This document shows positions 1-7,861 of a stretch of DNA of 64,000 nucleotides, piece after piece. The notes beneath the pieces were generated by a model, which searched no databases, was not told the DNA's origin, and saw only the letters and a list, made by a program, of their open reading frames with translations. The position numbers and the translations under genes were made by a program. Within the stretch, counting starts at the first letter, position 1; every line of letters begins with the position of its first letter. The stretch is from contig NZ_BMQJ01000004.1 of NCBI RefSeq assembly GCF_014648055.1, positions 186,001 to 250,000 on the forward strand, written 5' to 3'. The stretch comes from Streptosporangium pseudovulgare (lineage in GTDB: Bacteria; Actinomycetota; Actinomycetes; Streptosporangiales; Streptosporangiaceae).

Positions 1-1
1 G

Positions 2-460
2 GCGCACTGCATGACCTTCTGCTCCGCGTTGACCAGGCATCACACCGGTGAGGACGGCGGCGCGTTCCCCGTCCTCGCCGAGCGGTTCCCCGAACTGCGC
101 CCCGTGATCGAGCAGTTGGAGCACGACCACCGGATGGTCACCGGGATCCTGTCACGGGTGGAGGAGCTGCTCGGCGGCCTCGCACCGCGTGCCGGCCTGC
201 CCGAAGCGGGCGACGGGACCGGCGCGGCCGACGGAACCGAAGCAGCCGACGGAACCGACGCGGCCGGTGCGGCCGACGGGACCGACGCGGCCGGCGCGGC
301 CGACGTGCGGGCCGTACGGGACGAACTGGACGGCCTGAGCGCCATCCTGGAGTCGCACTTCCGCTACGAGGAGAAGAAGATCGTCGAGGCCCTCAACTCC
401 CTGGACGTCCCCGAGTGGAAAGGCTCGCCACCCGCGTTCCTGCTGACCGGGGACGACTGA
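2..460 (+). CDS. Hemerythrin HHE-domain protein, 5' end outside the window
   Basis: The reading frame is open to the left edge and the residues before the first ATG (AHC) fit the family, so the true start lies upstream. Seen: an HHTGED motif near the beginning, a central ELDGLSAILESHFRYEEKK stretch, and an EHDHRM motif between them. These His/Glu/Asp residues match the metal-binding helices of hemerythrin-like HHE cation-binding domains, which bind a di-iron centre and sense or carry oxygen or NO. A run of Ala-Asp-Gly-Thr repeats (about residues 60-95 of the visible part) lies between helices and is coded by a short DNA repeat, so it is probably a flexible, variable loop. Role in this organism unknown. 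Confidence 0.8.
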   Translation, partial: AHCMTFCSALTRHHTGEDGGAFPVLAERFPELRPVIEQLEHDHRMVTGILSRVEELLGGLAPRAGLPEAGDGTGAADGTEAADGTDAAGAADGTDAAGAADVRAVRDELDGLSAILESHFRYEEKKIVEALNSLDVPEWKGSPPAFLLTGDD

Positions 461-712
461 CCGGGACAGCCGGACGGGGCGCCCGGACGCGGTGGCTGAC
501 GTGATCAGCCACCGCCCGTGCTTCCCGCCCGCGTTTCCCGCGCGCCCGGCCACGACGATCAGGCCGGCGGTGCTCCGTATCCGATGAGCGGCCGTATCAG
601 GGACACTGCCATGGTGGACCGGGCACCGGGTACGTCACCGCCTCCGGCGGTCTTGCACCGGGCGAGACGCGGTTCTACTTTCGGGAAAAGCGCGGCCTGC
701 CGAGGGGGACCC

Positions 713-1405
713 GTGGATTCCGGAACGATCGTCGCCGTCAGCGCCACCGTGATCGCCGTCGCCTCCCTCGTCGTCTCGATCTACCAGCTCAGAGCGACGC
801 GGTTGCACAACCGTCATACGCTTCGCCCCCTTCTCCAGTTGCGCGTCGCGCTCATTCCGGGAGGGAAGGCCGGCCTCCTGCTCGTCAACACGGGCCTCGG
901 CCCGGCCATCGTCACCGGCACCCGCGCCTGGTGCGACGGTGAGCCGATCGGCCCGTGGACCAGGGCGGCGGCGAAGAAGATGGCGGATCCGACGATTCCT
1001 GGATTCATGAGGTACACGCTGACCGACGGCTACGGTCTCCCGAGCGGGCACACCACTTTCCTGCTGAGCGTGGACGATTACGACGATGACCTCCACAGCA
1101 CGTTCAAGAAACTGGTCGAGCAGCGGTTCGACGTGGAGATCCAGTACGAATCCCTCTACGGCGGGGAGAACTTCGTGGTCAGCACCCGGTTGGAGGCGTG
1201 GCGGACGGCCACGATCGCTCCCTGGGCAAAACCGGACCGGCGACAGGTGCCGGAGCCGGAGGATCCGCGGACGGTGACGGCGGCGTCCGGCGAACCGCAG
1301 GAAGCGGTGGCGGTACCGGAGGAGCCTCGGGGGGTGGCGGCGGCGCCGGAGGAACCGCAGGAGGTGCTGAAGGGGGAGGAGGACTCCCCGCCCGTTGACC
1401 GCTGA
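713..1405 (+). CDS. Membrane-anchored hypothetical protein
   Basis: About 230 residues. I chose the GTG at 713 because GAGGGGG lies just upstream and the protein then opens directly with one transmembrane helix (IVAVSATVIAVASLVVSIYQL). This is followed by a soluble domain of about 150 residues (HTLRPLLQLRVALIPGG through VSTRLEAW) and a low-complexity Pro/Glu/Ala tail from about residue 180. The layout, one N-terminal anchor then a small beta-rich domain facing the cytoplasm, is common in actinomycete proteins of unknown function. I recognise no catalytic motif. The C-terminal tail overlaps a frame on the other strand that may be part of the neighbouring type VII-like gene. Confidence 0.7.
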   Translation: MDSGTIVAVSATVIAVASLVVSIYQLRATRLHNRHTLRPLLQLRVALIPGGKAGLLLVNTGLGPAIVTGTRAWCDGEPIGPWTRAAAKKMADPTIPGFMRYTLTDGYGLPSGHTTFLLSVDDYDDDLHSTFKKLVEQRFDVEIQYESLYGGENFVVSTRLEAWRTATIAPWAKPDRRQVPEPEDPRTVTAASGEPQEAVAVPEEPRGVAAAPEEPQEVLKGEEDSPPVDR

Positions 1406-1568
1406 AAACCACCACTACGGCGGGCGGTACTGACAGGTCGCCCCCGCGGAAATCCACCTTCAGGTGCTCCCGGCCGCCGATGGTGACCGTCGCAGCGGAC
1501 GGGGCGACGCCGACCGTCTTCACGTCCTGCCCGGCGAGCAGGCCGCGCGTGCTCCGCCGCCTCCGGGG

Positions 1569-3305
1569 TCACCCACGGTGCCTCCACCGCACGCGCGGCC
1601 GTTTCGGAGCCGGGGAGCCGGACGCGGAAGGTTCCGGGGTGGAGAGCCCCGTCGTGGAGGAAGATTCCGGAGTGGGAGGCCCGGACGTGGAGGAAGGTTC
1701 CAGAATGGGGGGCCCGGACGCGGAGGCGGACGGTTTCGCGGGCGCGGACCCACCCGGTGGGATGGAGGCGGTGGGTTCGTCCGCCGCCGGGGTGAGGGCC
1801 TCTTGGACCTTGTTGTAGGAGGGGTCGGAGGCCGTCGCCTCGGCCGTGTCCTGAGCCGCCATGCCTTGAGCTTCGGTCCCGGTTCCGCTCCCGGTCCCGG
1901 TTTCGGTGTCGGTCTGAGCTGCGGTTTCGGCCCTGGACTCGCTCAAGGGCCCGGTCGAGGCTCCGGACCCGGTCCCGGCTTCGGTCGCGGGTTCGGCGCC
2001 GGTCGCGGCTCCGGGCCGGGGTTCGGTCTCGGCCGGTTGCCGCGCCTCGGGATCGGTCCGGGGGACGGGCCGGGGCGTCCTGCGGGGACGGCCGGTCCGG
2101 GAGGTCCCCGGCGTCACGGCCGGTGCGGAGACGCTGCGGCGGATGAGGTCGAGGTCGAGGCCGAAGAAGGGGCGCGCCGTACCCGGGGCGGAGGCGTGGC
2201 CCGGCGTGGTGTCACGGGCGGGAGCGGCGGAGGAACGGGCGGGGGCGGCGGAGGAAGCGGAGGTCGTGGAGGAACGGTCGGCGGAGGAGCGGCGGCCGGT
2301 GACGGGAGCGGCGGAGGAGGCGGGGCCGGGCCACGGAGAGACGGGCGGGGCCGAGCGTCCCGTGAGGTCGGGCGACGGAGGAACGGCCGCGGCCCGGCGG
2401 CCGGCGGGGGAGCGGGACGGGGACGTGGCTCCGCCGTACGGGCCGCCGCCCATGAGACCGGTGTACATCAGGCCGGGGTAGAGGAACGGGGTGAGGTACC
2501 GGCCGTCGGTGTCCGGCACACCGGGGGCCTCGCCGCCGGCGGGCCACTCCGTGCCGGACCGCTCCTCGGTGATCACGTCGTCGGCGGCGGCGACATGGTC
2601 GGCCAGATCGGAGAGCGTGGTCGCCCCCGGATACCGCGCGTCGAGGGCGTCGCGGTGGTCCTGTCCGGCCCGGACGAGCCCACCGGCGGGGACGGCGTCG
2701 CCGGTGGCGGCCGTGGACAGCGCGATGTCGTTCAGGGTCCGCTCGCCGATGTGCGCGACGGTCAGGCGGGCCAGCCGCAGCCGGGCGGAGACGAGCGCCA
2801 GGGTGGAGGCGTCGCCGGTCATGGCGGCGGCCAGCAGGTGACCCAGTTGCGTGACCGCCAGCCGTACGGTGGCCTCGATCGTGTGCCTGGCGTTCCGGAC
2901 CCGCACCCCGGCGTCGTTGATCGCTATGGCGGTGCCGACCAGCCGGGTGACCAGCTCGGCCTCCCGCCCGCCCACCGCCCCGGCAACGTGCTCGGCGAAG
3001 GCGGCGTGGGCCGCGCCGTCCCACGCCCGTCCGGTCTTCCCGTCGCTCATGAGGGGTCCGGCCCCGGTCTTCGCGACGATTCCGCGGTCGGCTCCGGCTT
3101 CCGTGGCGATCTGACGGTAGGCCCCGGTGTCCGGGGTGATCCGGCGGTCGGCTCCCGGTCCCGCGACGATCCGGTGGGCGGCGGCGACGCAGGCGTCGGC
3201 GAGCCGGAAGCACCGTTCCTCGTCACCTTCGGGCCAGTCCTGCCCGACCATCCAGTCGACGTAGGGTTCGGCCCAGCCCGGGATCGGCTTTCCGTCGAGT
3301 CTCAC
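1569..3305 (-). CDS. Type VII-export-like protein with WXG-like N-terminal domain and repetitive tail, C-terminus probably frameshifted
   Basis: 578 residues from GTG. The N-terminus (PYVDWMVGQDWPEGDEERCF) has the W-P-x-G-D-E signature of the helical domain that opens many actinomycete type VII-secreted polymorphic toxins, followed by a helical Ala-rich region to about residue 230. The rest is Pro/Ser/Thr/Glu repeats. The frame stops at 1569 in basic low-complexity sequence (RVRWRHRG), but good protein sequence resumes directly downstream: VEAPWVTPEAAEHAR in the next frame, then GQDVKTVGVAPSAATVTIGG back in the original frame. Two compensating indels would explain this, so the true C-terminal domain (about 1410-1610) may be lost or there may be a sequencing error. 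No toxin catalytic motif recognised. Confidence 0.6.
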   Translation of the reverse strand: MRLDGKPIPGWAEPYVDWMVGQDWPEGDEERCFRLADACVAAAHRIVAGPGADRRITPDTGAYRQIATEAGADRGIVAKTGAGPLMSDGKTGRAWDGAAHAAFAEHVAGAVGGREAELVTRLVGTAIAINDAGVRVRNARHTIEATVRLAVTQLGHLLAAAMTGDASTLALVSARLRLARLTVAHIGERTLNDIALSTAATGDAVPAGGLVRAGQDHRDALDARYPGATTLSDLADHVAAADDVITEERSGTEWPAGGEAPGVPDTDGRYLTPFLYPGLMYTGLMGGGPYGGATSPSRSPAGRRAAAVPPSPDLTGRSAPPVSPWPGPASSAAPVTGRRSSADRSSTTSASSAAPARSSAAPARDTTPGHASAPGTARPFFGLDLDLIRRSVSAPAVTPGTSRTGRPRRTPRPVPRTDPEARQPAETEPRPGAATGAEPATEAGTGSGASTGPLSESRAETAAQTDTETGTGSGTGTEAQGMAAQDTAEATASDPSYNKVQEALTPAADEPTASIPPGGSAPAKPSASASGPPILEPSSTSGPPTPESSSTTGLSTPEPSASGSPAPKRPRVRWRHRG

Positions 3306-3835
3306 GGCCGATCACATCCCGGCGCGGGTGACGCGATCGGTCCGCGCGATCGATCCGCGTGGTCTGCCCGGCGCGACCGGCCGGCGCGGTCCGCCTGACG
3401 CGGCTCGCCCGGCGTGATCGGTTCGCGCGGCCTGTCCGGCCCGCTCGTATCCTCCGGCGTCCATGTGGCACCCGCCTCCGACACGTGCTCGTGCGGTCAC
3501 TCCTTCCGGTTCCTCCGGCCTCCCGGGACCTTTTGGGGCCTCCCGGTTGGGACCGGCACGGAACCGCTCAGGTGATCATGTCATCGGCGAGGGCCCGCGT
3601 GTTGGCGATTCGCGCACACGTCTTGCCGGTTTCCGCCCGGATTCCGGCCGGCGCGATGCGCCCGCGGCCGTCCTCTCAGGGGACCGGCCATCTGTAGGGG
3701 CCGGCGATCGCGTGCGGTGAGGCCATCATGAGACCGCCGCGGGGACCCGGTGAGTGGCAGGGTCGTCGAGCGCGGCGAGGTCGGCGCGGCGAGGACGTAC
3801 GCGGCGAGGTCTGCGCGTCGCGGGGCGGCATCCGG
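3306..3835. other. 530-bp gap without a convincing gene
   Basis: Several short overlapping frames exist, for example a 60-codon GTG frame at 3302-3484 on the minus strand whose stop overlaps the next start, with AAGGAG 15 nt upstream. All are composed of Arg/Pro/Gly/Ala as expected from GC-rich noncoding DNA. A short upstream partner of the type VII-like gene cannot be excluded. The remainder is CG-rich with short imperfect repeats. Confidence 0.4.
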
Positions 3836-4273
3836 TCAGTGCCGGGTGCGCGGGCGGGTGGCGGGCTGCAGGGCGAAGGAGAATGCCTCCATCAGCCTGT
3901 TGTGCTTGGTCTTCTGGATGGCGGCGATGCGCCACCGGCCGTCGGCGCCTCGGACGACGGTGTAGGTCTGCAGCTTGCCGAGCTTCTTCGGCCTGCCCTT
4001 GTGGACGTCGCCACGGCTGACGACGACGGCGGTGTCCGGGCCGTAGAAGCGGATGTCGAGGATCTCCATGGTGAGCCGGGTCCCCTTGAGGAAACTGTCG
4101 AACAGGGCCTGGTGCGCGGCGCCGATCTCCTCGGCGCCGCGGTAGACGGTGCCGACGAAAGTGACGTCGGTGGCGTCGTCGGTGAAGGCGGCGCCGTAGG
4201 CGATGCCGTCTCCCCGGTCCCAGGCTTCCCTGGTCTCCTCCAGCAGGGCGCGGACGGCGGCGGTGTCACCCAT
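3836..4273 (-). CDS. SgcJ/EcaC-type SnoaL-like protein
   Basis: 145 residues from the ATG at 4273, which is preceded by GGAAGAG; an in-frame ATG further up (4303) lacks such a site and lies inside the operator region. Seen: AVRALLEETREAWDRGDGIA, then YGAAFTDDATDVTFVG, then SRGDVHKGRP and a VVRGADGRWRIAAIQKTKHN end. This is the cone-shaped NTF2/SnoaL fold, SgcJ/EcaC branch, named from enediyne and aminoglycoside clusters but of unproven activity. It is divergent from a MarR regulator across 92 bp with strong palindromes, so it is the likely regulated target. Confidence 0.8.
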   Translation of the reverse strand: MGDTAAVRALLEETREAWDRGDGIAYGAAFTDDATDVTFVGTVYRGAEEIGAAHQALFDSFLKGTRLTMEILDIRFYGPDTAVVVSRGDVHKGRPKKLGKLQTYTVVRGADGRWRIAAIQKTKHNRLMEAFSFALQPATRPRTRH

Positions 4274-4293
4274 GATCTCTTCCTTCCCATGAT

Positions 4294-4344
4294 ATCTTCT
4301 CATAAGAAGATTCTTCTTTAGAGATTTCTCTTCCTTAAAGAAGA
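4294..4344. promoter_or_regulatory. Palindromic operator region between SgcJ-like and MarR genes
   Basis: An AT-rich island in GC-rich DNA. ATCTTCT (4294-4300) pairs with AGAAGAT (4305-4311) across 4 nt. TCTTCTTTA (4312-4320) pairs with TAAAGAAGA (4336-4344) across 15 nt. The half-sites share the TCTTCT core, as expected for a MarR dimer binding twice. Inference: autoregulation of the MarR gene and control of the divergent SgcJ-like gene. Confidence 0.65.
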
Positions 4345-4365
4345 GATTATGGAGTCGGGTGGATC

Positions 4366-4821
4366 ATGTCAACACCGGAGAGCCGGGCCGACGCCGGCGC
4401 GATCTACCGCCGTTACCTGAGCGCGGTGATGCTGCACGGCCACGCCAGCGCCAAGGCGTGCGACCTCGGGGCGACCGACCTTTACGCGCTCAACCTGCTG
4501 GAACTGGAGGGACCGATGACCCCCGGCGTGCTCGGCGCCCGCGCCGGCCTGACGACCGGGCCGACGACCCGCATGATCGACCGGCTGGAGGAGGCGGGCT
4601 ACGTGCGCCGCACCCCATCGCCCGACGACCGCCGCAAGGTGATCGTCGAGCCGATCGGCAGGCCCGTCCGGCTCGACGAGGTGATGACCCCGGCCAGGGA
4701 GGAGGTCGGGAAGATCCTGCGCGGTTACTCGCCGGAGCAGCTCGACGTGCTCTTCGACTACTTCACCCGGGCGGCCGAGGCGTACCGGCAGGCCGTCGAC
4801 GACCTCCACGCGACGCCCTGA
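4366..4821 (+). CDS. MarR-family transcriptional regulator
   Basis: 151 residues. The winged helix-turn-helix is clear: MTPGVLGARAGLTTGPTTRM as the recognition region (about residues 46-65), IDRLEEAGYVRR, then the wing SPDDRRKVIVEPI. Flanking helices (AIYRRYLSAVMLHGHASAKA and the C-terminal LDVLFDYFTRAAEAY) form the dimer. MarR proteins usually repress their own and a divergent gene until a small phenolic or oxidising ligand binds. The SgcJ-like gene is divergent and the palindromes at 4294-4344 are its likely operator. Ligand unknown. Confidence 0.9.
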   Translation: MSTPESRADAGAIYRRYLSAVMLHGHASAKACDLGATDLYALNLLELEGPMTPGVLGARAGLTTGPTTRMIDRLEEAGYVRRTPSPDDRRKVIVEPIGRPVRLDEVMTPAREEVGKILRGYSPEQLDVLFDYFTRAAEAYRQAVDDLHATP

Positions 4822-4873
4822 CACCGTACGGCCGGCCGTGCCGGACGGGTCGTGACGGCGCGTACGTGCCGCC

Positions 4874-4975
4874 GGCCGGTCTTCGGGTGGCCGGCCGGTC
4901 TTCGGGCGGCCGGTCAGCGTCCTTGGGCGGCCGGTCAGCGTCTCCGGATGGCCGGTCGGCGTCTCCGGGTGGCCG
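4874..4975. repeat. 21-bp tandem repeat overlapping the stop of the membrane gene
   Basis: About four units of the form GGCCGGTCAGCGTCTCCGGAT. The minus-strand gene at 4935-5702 ends inside the array, so its last residues (RRRPAIRRR) are repeat-coded. Confidence 0.7.
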
Positions 4976-5702
4976 CCCGCCGTACGGCGACGGCGGGCGG
5001 GACGGCGAGGGGCAGCACCCACCAGGCCGGCCACCAGCCCAGGAAGCCGAAGACGACGACGAACAGCACCGGCCCGGCGACCGCGAGCGCCCACACGAAC
5101 GAGGTGTCGCGGCCGTACCAGGCGTTCCCCAGGTCGAGGACGGTCGCCCCGATCACGAACACGGCGCCCACCCAGGCCGACACCCAGCCCGCGATGAACG
5201 GGGTCGAGGGCAGGTACGCGTACCCGGTGGCCTCTCCCACGGTGACGCTGAGCAGCCGGCCGCGCCACATGTCGGCCCGGCACCTCGTCCCCGGCCTGGC
5301 CAGGTCATAGAGGGTCTCGCCTGCCGAGACGGTGTACCGGCGGCCGGAGACCTCGACGACGACCTCGTAGGAGGTGCGGTCCAGCGCGGCGACACCGGCG
5401 GAGACGAGCGGGCCCGCCGGCTGGAGCAGGCGCAGCGGCGGGACGTACGGGGGCAGAACGGGAGGCCGCGGGAACGGGTCGACGGGGGTGTCGGGGAAGT
5501 CGTGGTCGTGCGTGGTGGACCTCGAACGCGACACGACGGACGCGTCCACGGTCGCGACGCAGTCACCTCGTCCGCCGGGCGGGAGGTCGGCGCAGCGGGC
5601 GGCTCCCCGGTAGGCCGCGGCGTCGCCGTAGGCGGCGATGCCCAGCATGAGCCCGAGGAGGAGCAGGGCGGCCCCGATGACGAGGTACGCTGCCCGGCGC
5701 AT
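4935..5702 (-). CDS. Hypothetical multi-pass membrane protein
   Basis: 255 residues; ATG at 5702 with GGGAGG upstream. Topology read from the sequence: helix 1 YLVIGAALLLLGLMLGIAAY (signal-anchor), a large extracellular domain of about 130 residues with two conserved-looking cysteines (RCADLPPGGRGDC), then helix 2 PFIAGWVSAWVGAVFVIGAT, helix 3 FVWALAVAGPVLFVVVFGFL and helix 4 WWVLPLAVPPAVAV, ending in an Arg-rich tail. This resembles the DUF3592-like class of actinomycete membrane proteins in layout, but I cannot assign a family. The tail is coded by the 21-bp tandem repeat. Confidence 0.65.
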   Translation of the reverse strand: MRRAAYLVIGAALLLLGLMLGIAAYGDAAAYRGAARCADLPPGGRGDCVATVDASVVSRSRSTTHDHDFPDTPVDPFPRPPVLPPYVPPLRLLQPAGPLVSAGVAALDRTSYEVVVEVSGRRYTVSAGETLYDLARPGTRCRADMWRGRLLSVTVGEATGYAYLPSTPFIAGWVSAWVGAVFVIGATVLDLGNAWYGRDTSFVWALAVAGPVLFVVVFGFLGWWPAWWVLPLAVPPAVAVRRAATRRRRPAIRRR

Positions 5703-5975
5703 CGCCGCCTCCCGTCGCGGAGGAGGCCGGGAACCCGGCAGGAGGAGGACCGGGCGCCCGGCGGTTCACGCCTCATGCTTCCAAGCGCGGCCGGACCGGT
5801 CAACGGGGACCGACCGGGGCGGTGACGGGCGGTGGGAGACCTCGGAGGACGGCGGCGGGACCTGGAGGCTCGACGTCGAGCCGGCCTGCGGCCGCCCGCG
5901 CCGAACCGGCTCCTCGTGGGCCGAACCGGCCGATTGCGGAAGCGAACCTTCCGCGGCCGGTCCTACCGTTCCGGT

Positions 5976-7109
5976 ATGAACGACGACCGCGAGATCCGTC
6001 CCTTCCGCATCGACATCCCCCAGGCCGACCTGGACGACCTGCGCGACCGGCTCGGCCGTACCCGCTGGCCCGACGAACTGCCCGACGTGGGCTGGTCGTA
6101 CGGCGTGCCGCTCGGCCGGCTGCGGGAGCTGACCGAGTACTGGAGGACGGGGTACGACTGGCGCCGGCACGAGGCGAGGCTGAACGCGTTCCCGCAGTAC
6201 ACCACGACCATCGACGGGCAGAACGTGCACTTCCTGCACGTCCGCTCGCCGGAGCCGGACGCGTTCCCGCTGGTCCTCACGCACGGCTGGCCGGGTTCGG
6301 TCGCCGAGTTCCTGGAGGTGGCCGGGCCGCTCGCCGACCCCCGCGCGCACGGCGGCGACCCGGCCGACGCCTTCCACCTCGTCATCCCGTCGATCCCCGG
6401 CTACGGATTCTCCGGGCCGACGACGGAGACCGGGTGGGACGTGTCACGCGTCGCGCGGGCCTGGGCGGAGCTGATGAGCCGCCTCGGCTACGAGCGCTAC
6501 GGCGCCCACGGCGGCGACTGGGGCGCGCGGATCTCCCCCGAGCTGACCCGGATCGACTCCGGCCACGTCGCCGGGCTGCACATGAACTCCTTCGTGGCCT
6601 TCCCGAGCGACCCGGCCGAGGCCGGGGACCTGAGCGAGGCCGAGCGGAAGCGGCTGGAGAAGATCACCCGGTGGAGCGACGAGCGGTCCGGGTACGCGCA
6701 GATCCAGTCCACCCGGCCGCAGACGCTCGCCTACGCCCTCGTCGACTCGCCGGTCGGCCAGCTCGCCTGGAACACCGAGTGGTTCGACGACTACGGGCAC
6801 GGCGCCGGTGCGATGGACCGGGACGCCATCCTCACCAACGTGACGCTGAACTGGCTGACCGGCACCGCCGGGTCCGCGGCCCGCCTCTACCGGGAGGCCG
6901 CCGCCTCGTGGGGCCGGAAGGTGGAGTTCTGCCCGGTGCCGACCGGCCTTGCGGTGTTCCCGGGCGACTCGACCGTCCGGCCGTTCGCCGAGCGGGAGCA
7001 CCGGGTCGTGCACTGGTCGGAGTTCGACCGCGGCGGCCACTTCGCCGCACTGCAGGCGCCGGACCTGCTGACGGGGGACATCCGGGAGTTCTTCCGCCTG
7101 GTCCGCTGA
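5976..7109 (+). CDS. Epoxide hydrolase, EHN-type N-terminal domain
   Basis: 377 residues from the ATG at 5976. The first 100 residues ([20 protein letters not shown], then [21 protein letters not shown]) are the EHN domain of microsomal-type epoxide hydrolases. The alpha/beta-hydrolase core follows: HGWPG oxyanion-hole loop (residues 103-107), GGDWG with nucleophile Asp181, and [10 protein letters not shown] with the catalytic His near 355. Such enzymes open epoxides to trans-diols via an aspartyl ester. Length matches the family (about 370-400). It stands alone, 190 bp before the sigma-factor gene, so the substrate cannot be inferred; detoxification or secondary metabolism are both possible. 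Confidence 0.9.
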   Translation: MNDDREIRPFRIDIPQADLDDLRDRLGRTRWPDELPDVGWSYGVPLGRLRELTEYWRTGYDWRRHEARLNAFPQYTTTIDGQNVHFLHVRSPEPDAFPLVLTHGWPGSVAEFLEVAGPLADPRAHGGDPADAFHLVIPSIPGYGFSGPTTETGWDVSRVARAWAELMSRLGYERYGAHGGDWGARISPELTRIDSGHVAGLHMNSFVAFPSDPAEAGDLSEAERKRLEKITRWSDERSGYAQIQSTRPQTLAYALVDSPVGQLAWNTEWFDDYGHGAGAMDRDAILTNVTLNWLTGTAGSAARLYREAAASWGRKVEFCPVPTGLAVFPGDSTVRPFAEREHRVVHWSEFDRGGHFAALQAPDLLTGDIREFFRLVR

Positions 7110-7287
7110 GCCGCCCCGACCCGCCGTACGGCACGGCGCGCCTCCCCGGCCGCCCGCCGTACGGAGGTCGACGGCGGTCCGGCCCGGCGGCGTGGCCCGC
7201 TCCGGCCACGGCCTTCCCGGATGAAATGATCCCGGGGTCTCCGACATGAAGGGGTGTCCGAACATCCCGACCCCGAGGAGGCCGACC

Positions 7288-7308
7288 ATGTGGACCGCCC
7301 GTGAGTGA
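7288..7308 (+). other. Possible six-codon leader peptide
   Basis: GAGGAGG at 7275 is placed 7 nt before an ATG that codes MWTARE and stops (TGA 7306-7308) just inside the GTG start of the sigma-factor gene at 7301. The sigma gene has no other ribosome binding site at normal distance, so translational coupling through this minigene is plausible. Inference only. Confidence 0.35.
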
Positions 7309-7861
7309 TGACCGGAGACGTCGCTTCGAGGAGGCGTATCTCGACGCCTACGAACGCATCCTCGGCTACGCGACGCGCCGCTGCGACTCCCCCGAGGACG
7401 CGCTGGACGTCGTGGCCGAGACATTCGAGGTCGCCTGGCGGCGGATCGACGACCTGCCCCCGGGCGACCAGGCGAGGCTCTGGCTGTACGGCGTGGCCCG
7501 CAACGTCCTGGCGAACCAGCGCCGGGGGAACCTGCGCCGCCACGCCGGACAGGCGGAGCTGAGCGAGGACATCGCCAACCTCTACGCCCGCACCGCGCCG
7601 CCCGCCGAACGCGCCGGCCTGGACGCGGTGGGCCGGGTGTTCCGCGCGCTGTCCGACGACGACCGGGAACTGCTGTCCCTGGTCGCCTGGGAGGGCCTGG
7701 ACGCAGGGGAGATCGCCCGCGTCCTGGGCTGCTCCCGCAACGCCGCGCGCATCCGGATCCACCGGGCACGCAGGCGCCTCTCCCGCGCGCTGGCCGCGGC
7801 GGACGTCGAAACACCCCTGATGAGCAGGCCGACGCGGATTCCGACAGGAGGGTCGCTGTGA
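7301..7861 (+). CDS. ECF RNA polymerase sigma factor
   Basis: 186 residues. Region 2: RRFEEAYLDAYERILGYATR, then DALDVVAETFEVAWRRIDD and ARLWLYGVARNVLANQRR, the core-binding and -10-recognising helices. Region 4: LSLVAWEGLDAGEIARVLGC followed by the recognition helix SRNAARIRIHRARRRL. No extra C-terminal domain. The gene overlaps the next one by 4 nt (GTGA), the usual arrangement with CU044_5270 family proteins, which appear to act as membrane-anchored partners. Inferred role: an extracytoplasmic-stress sigma factor controlled by its downstream partner. Confidence 0.9.
   Translation: MSDDRRRRFEEAYLDAYERILGYATRRCDSPEDALDVVAETFEVAWRRIDDLPPGDQARLWLYGVARNVLANQRRGNLRRHAGQAELSEDIANLYARTAPPAERAGLDAVGRVFRALSDDDRELLSLVAWEGLDAGEIARVLGCSRNAARIRIHRARRRLSRALAAADVETPLMSRPTRIPTGGSL

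Noticed and set aside
1464..3398. A 644-codon open frame on the plus strand opposite the type VII-like gene
   Set aside because: Gly/Arg/Pro-rich, no start site, no fold; it is the shadow of the Pro/Ser/Thr repeats coded on the minus strand.
3302..3500. Short minus-strand frames upstream of the type VII-like gene
   Set aside because: The stop-start overlap is attractive, but the spacing to AAGGAG is too long and the sequence is low complexity.
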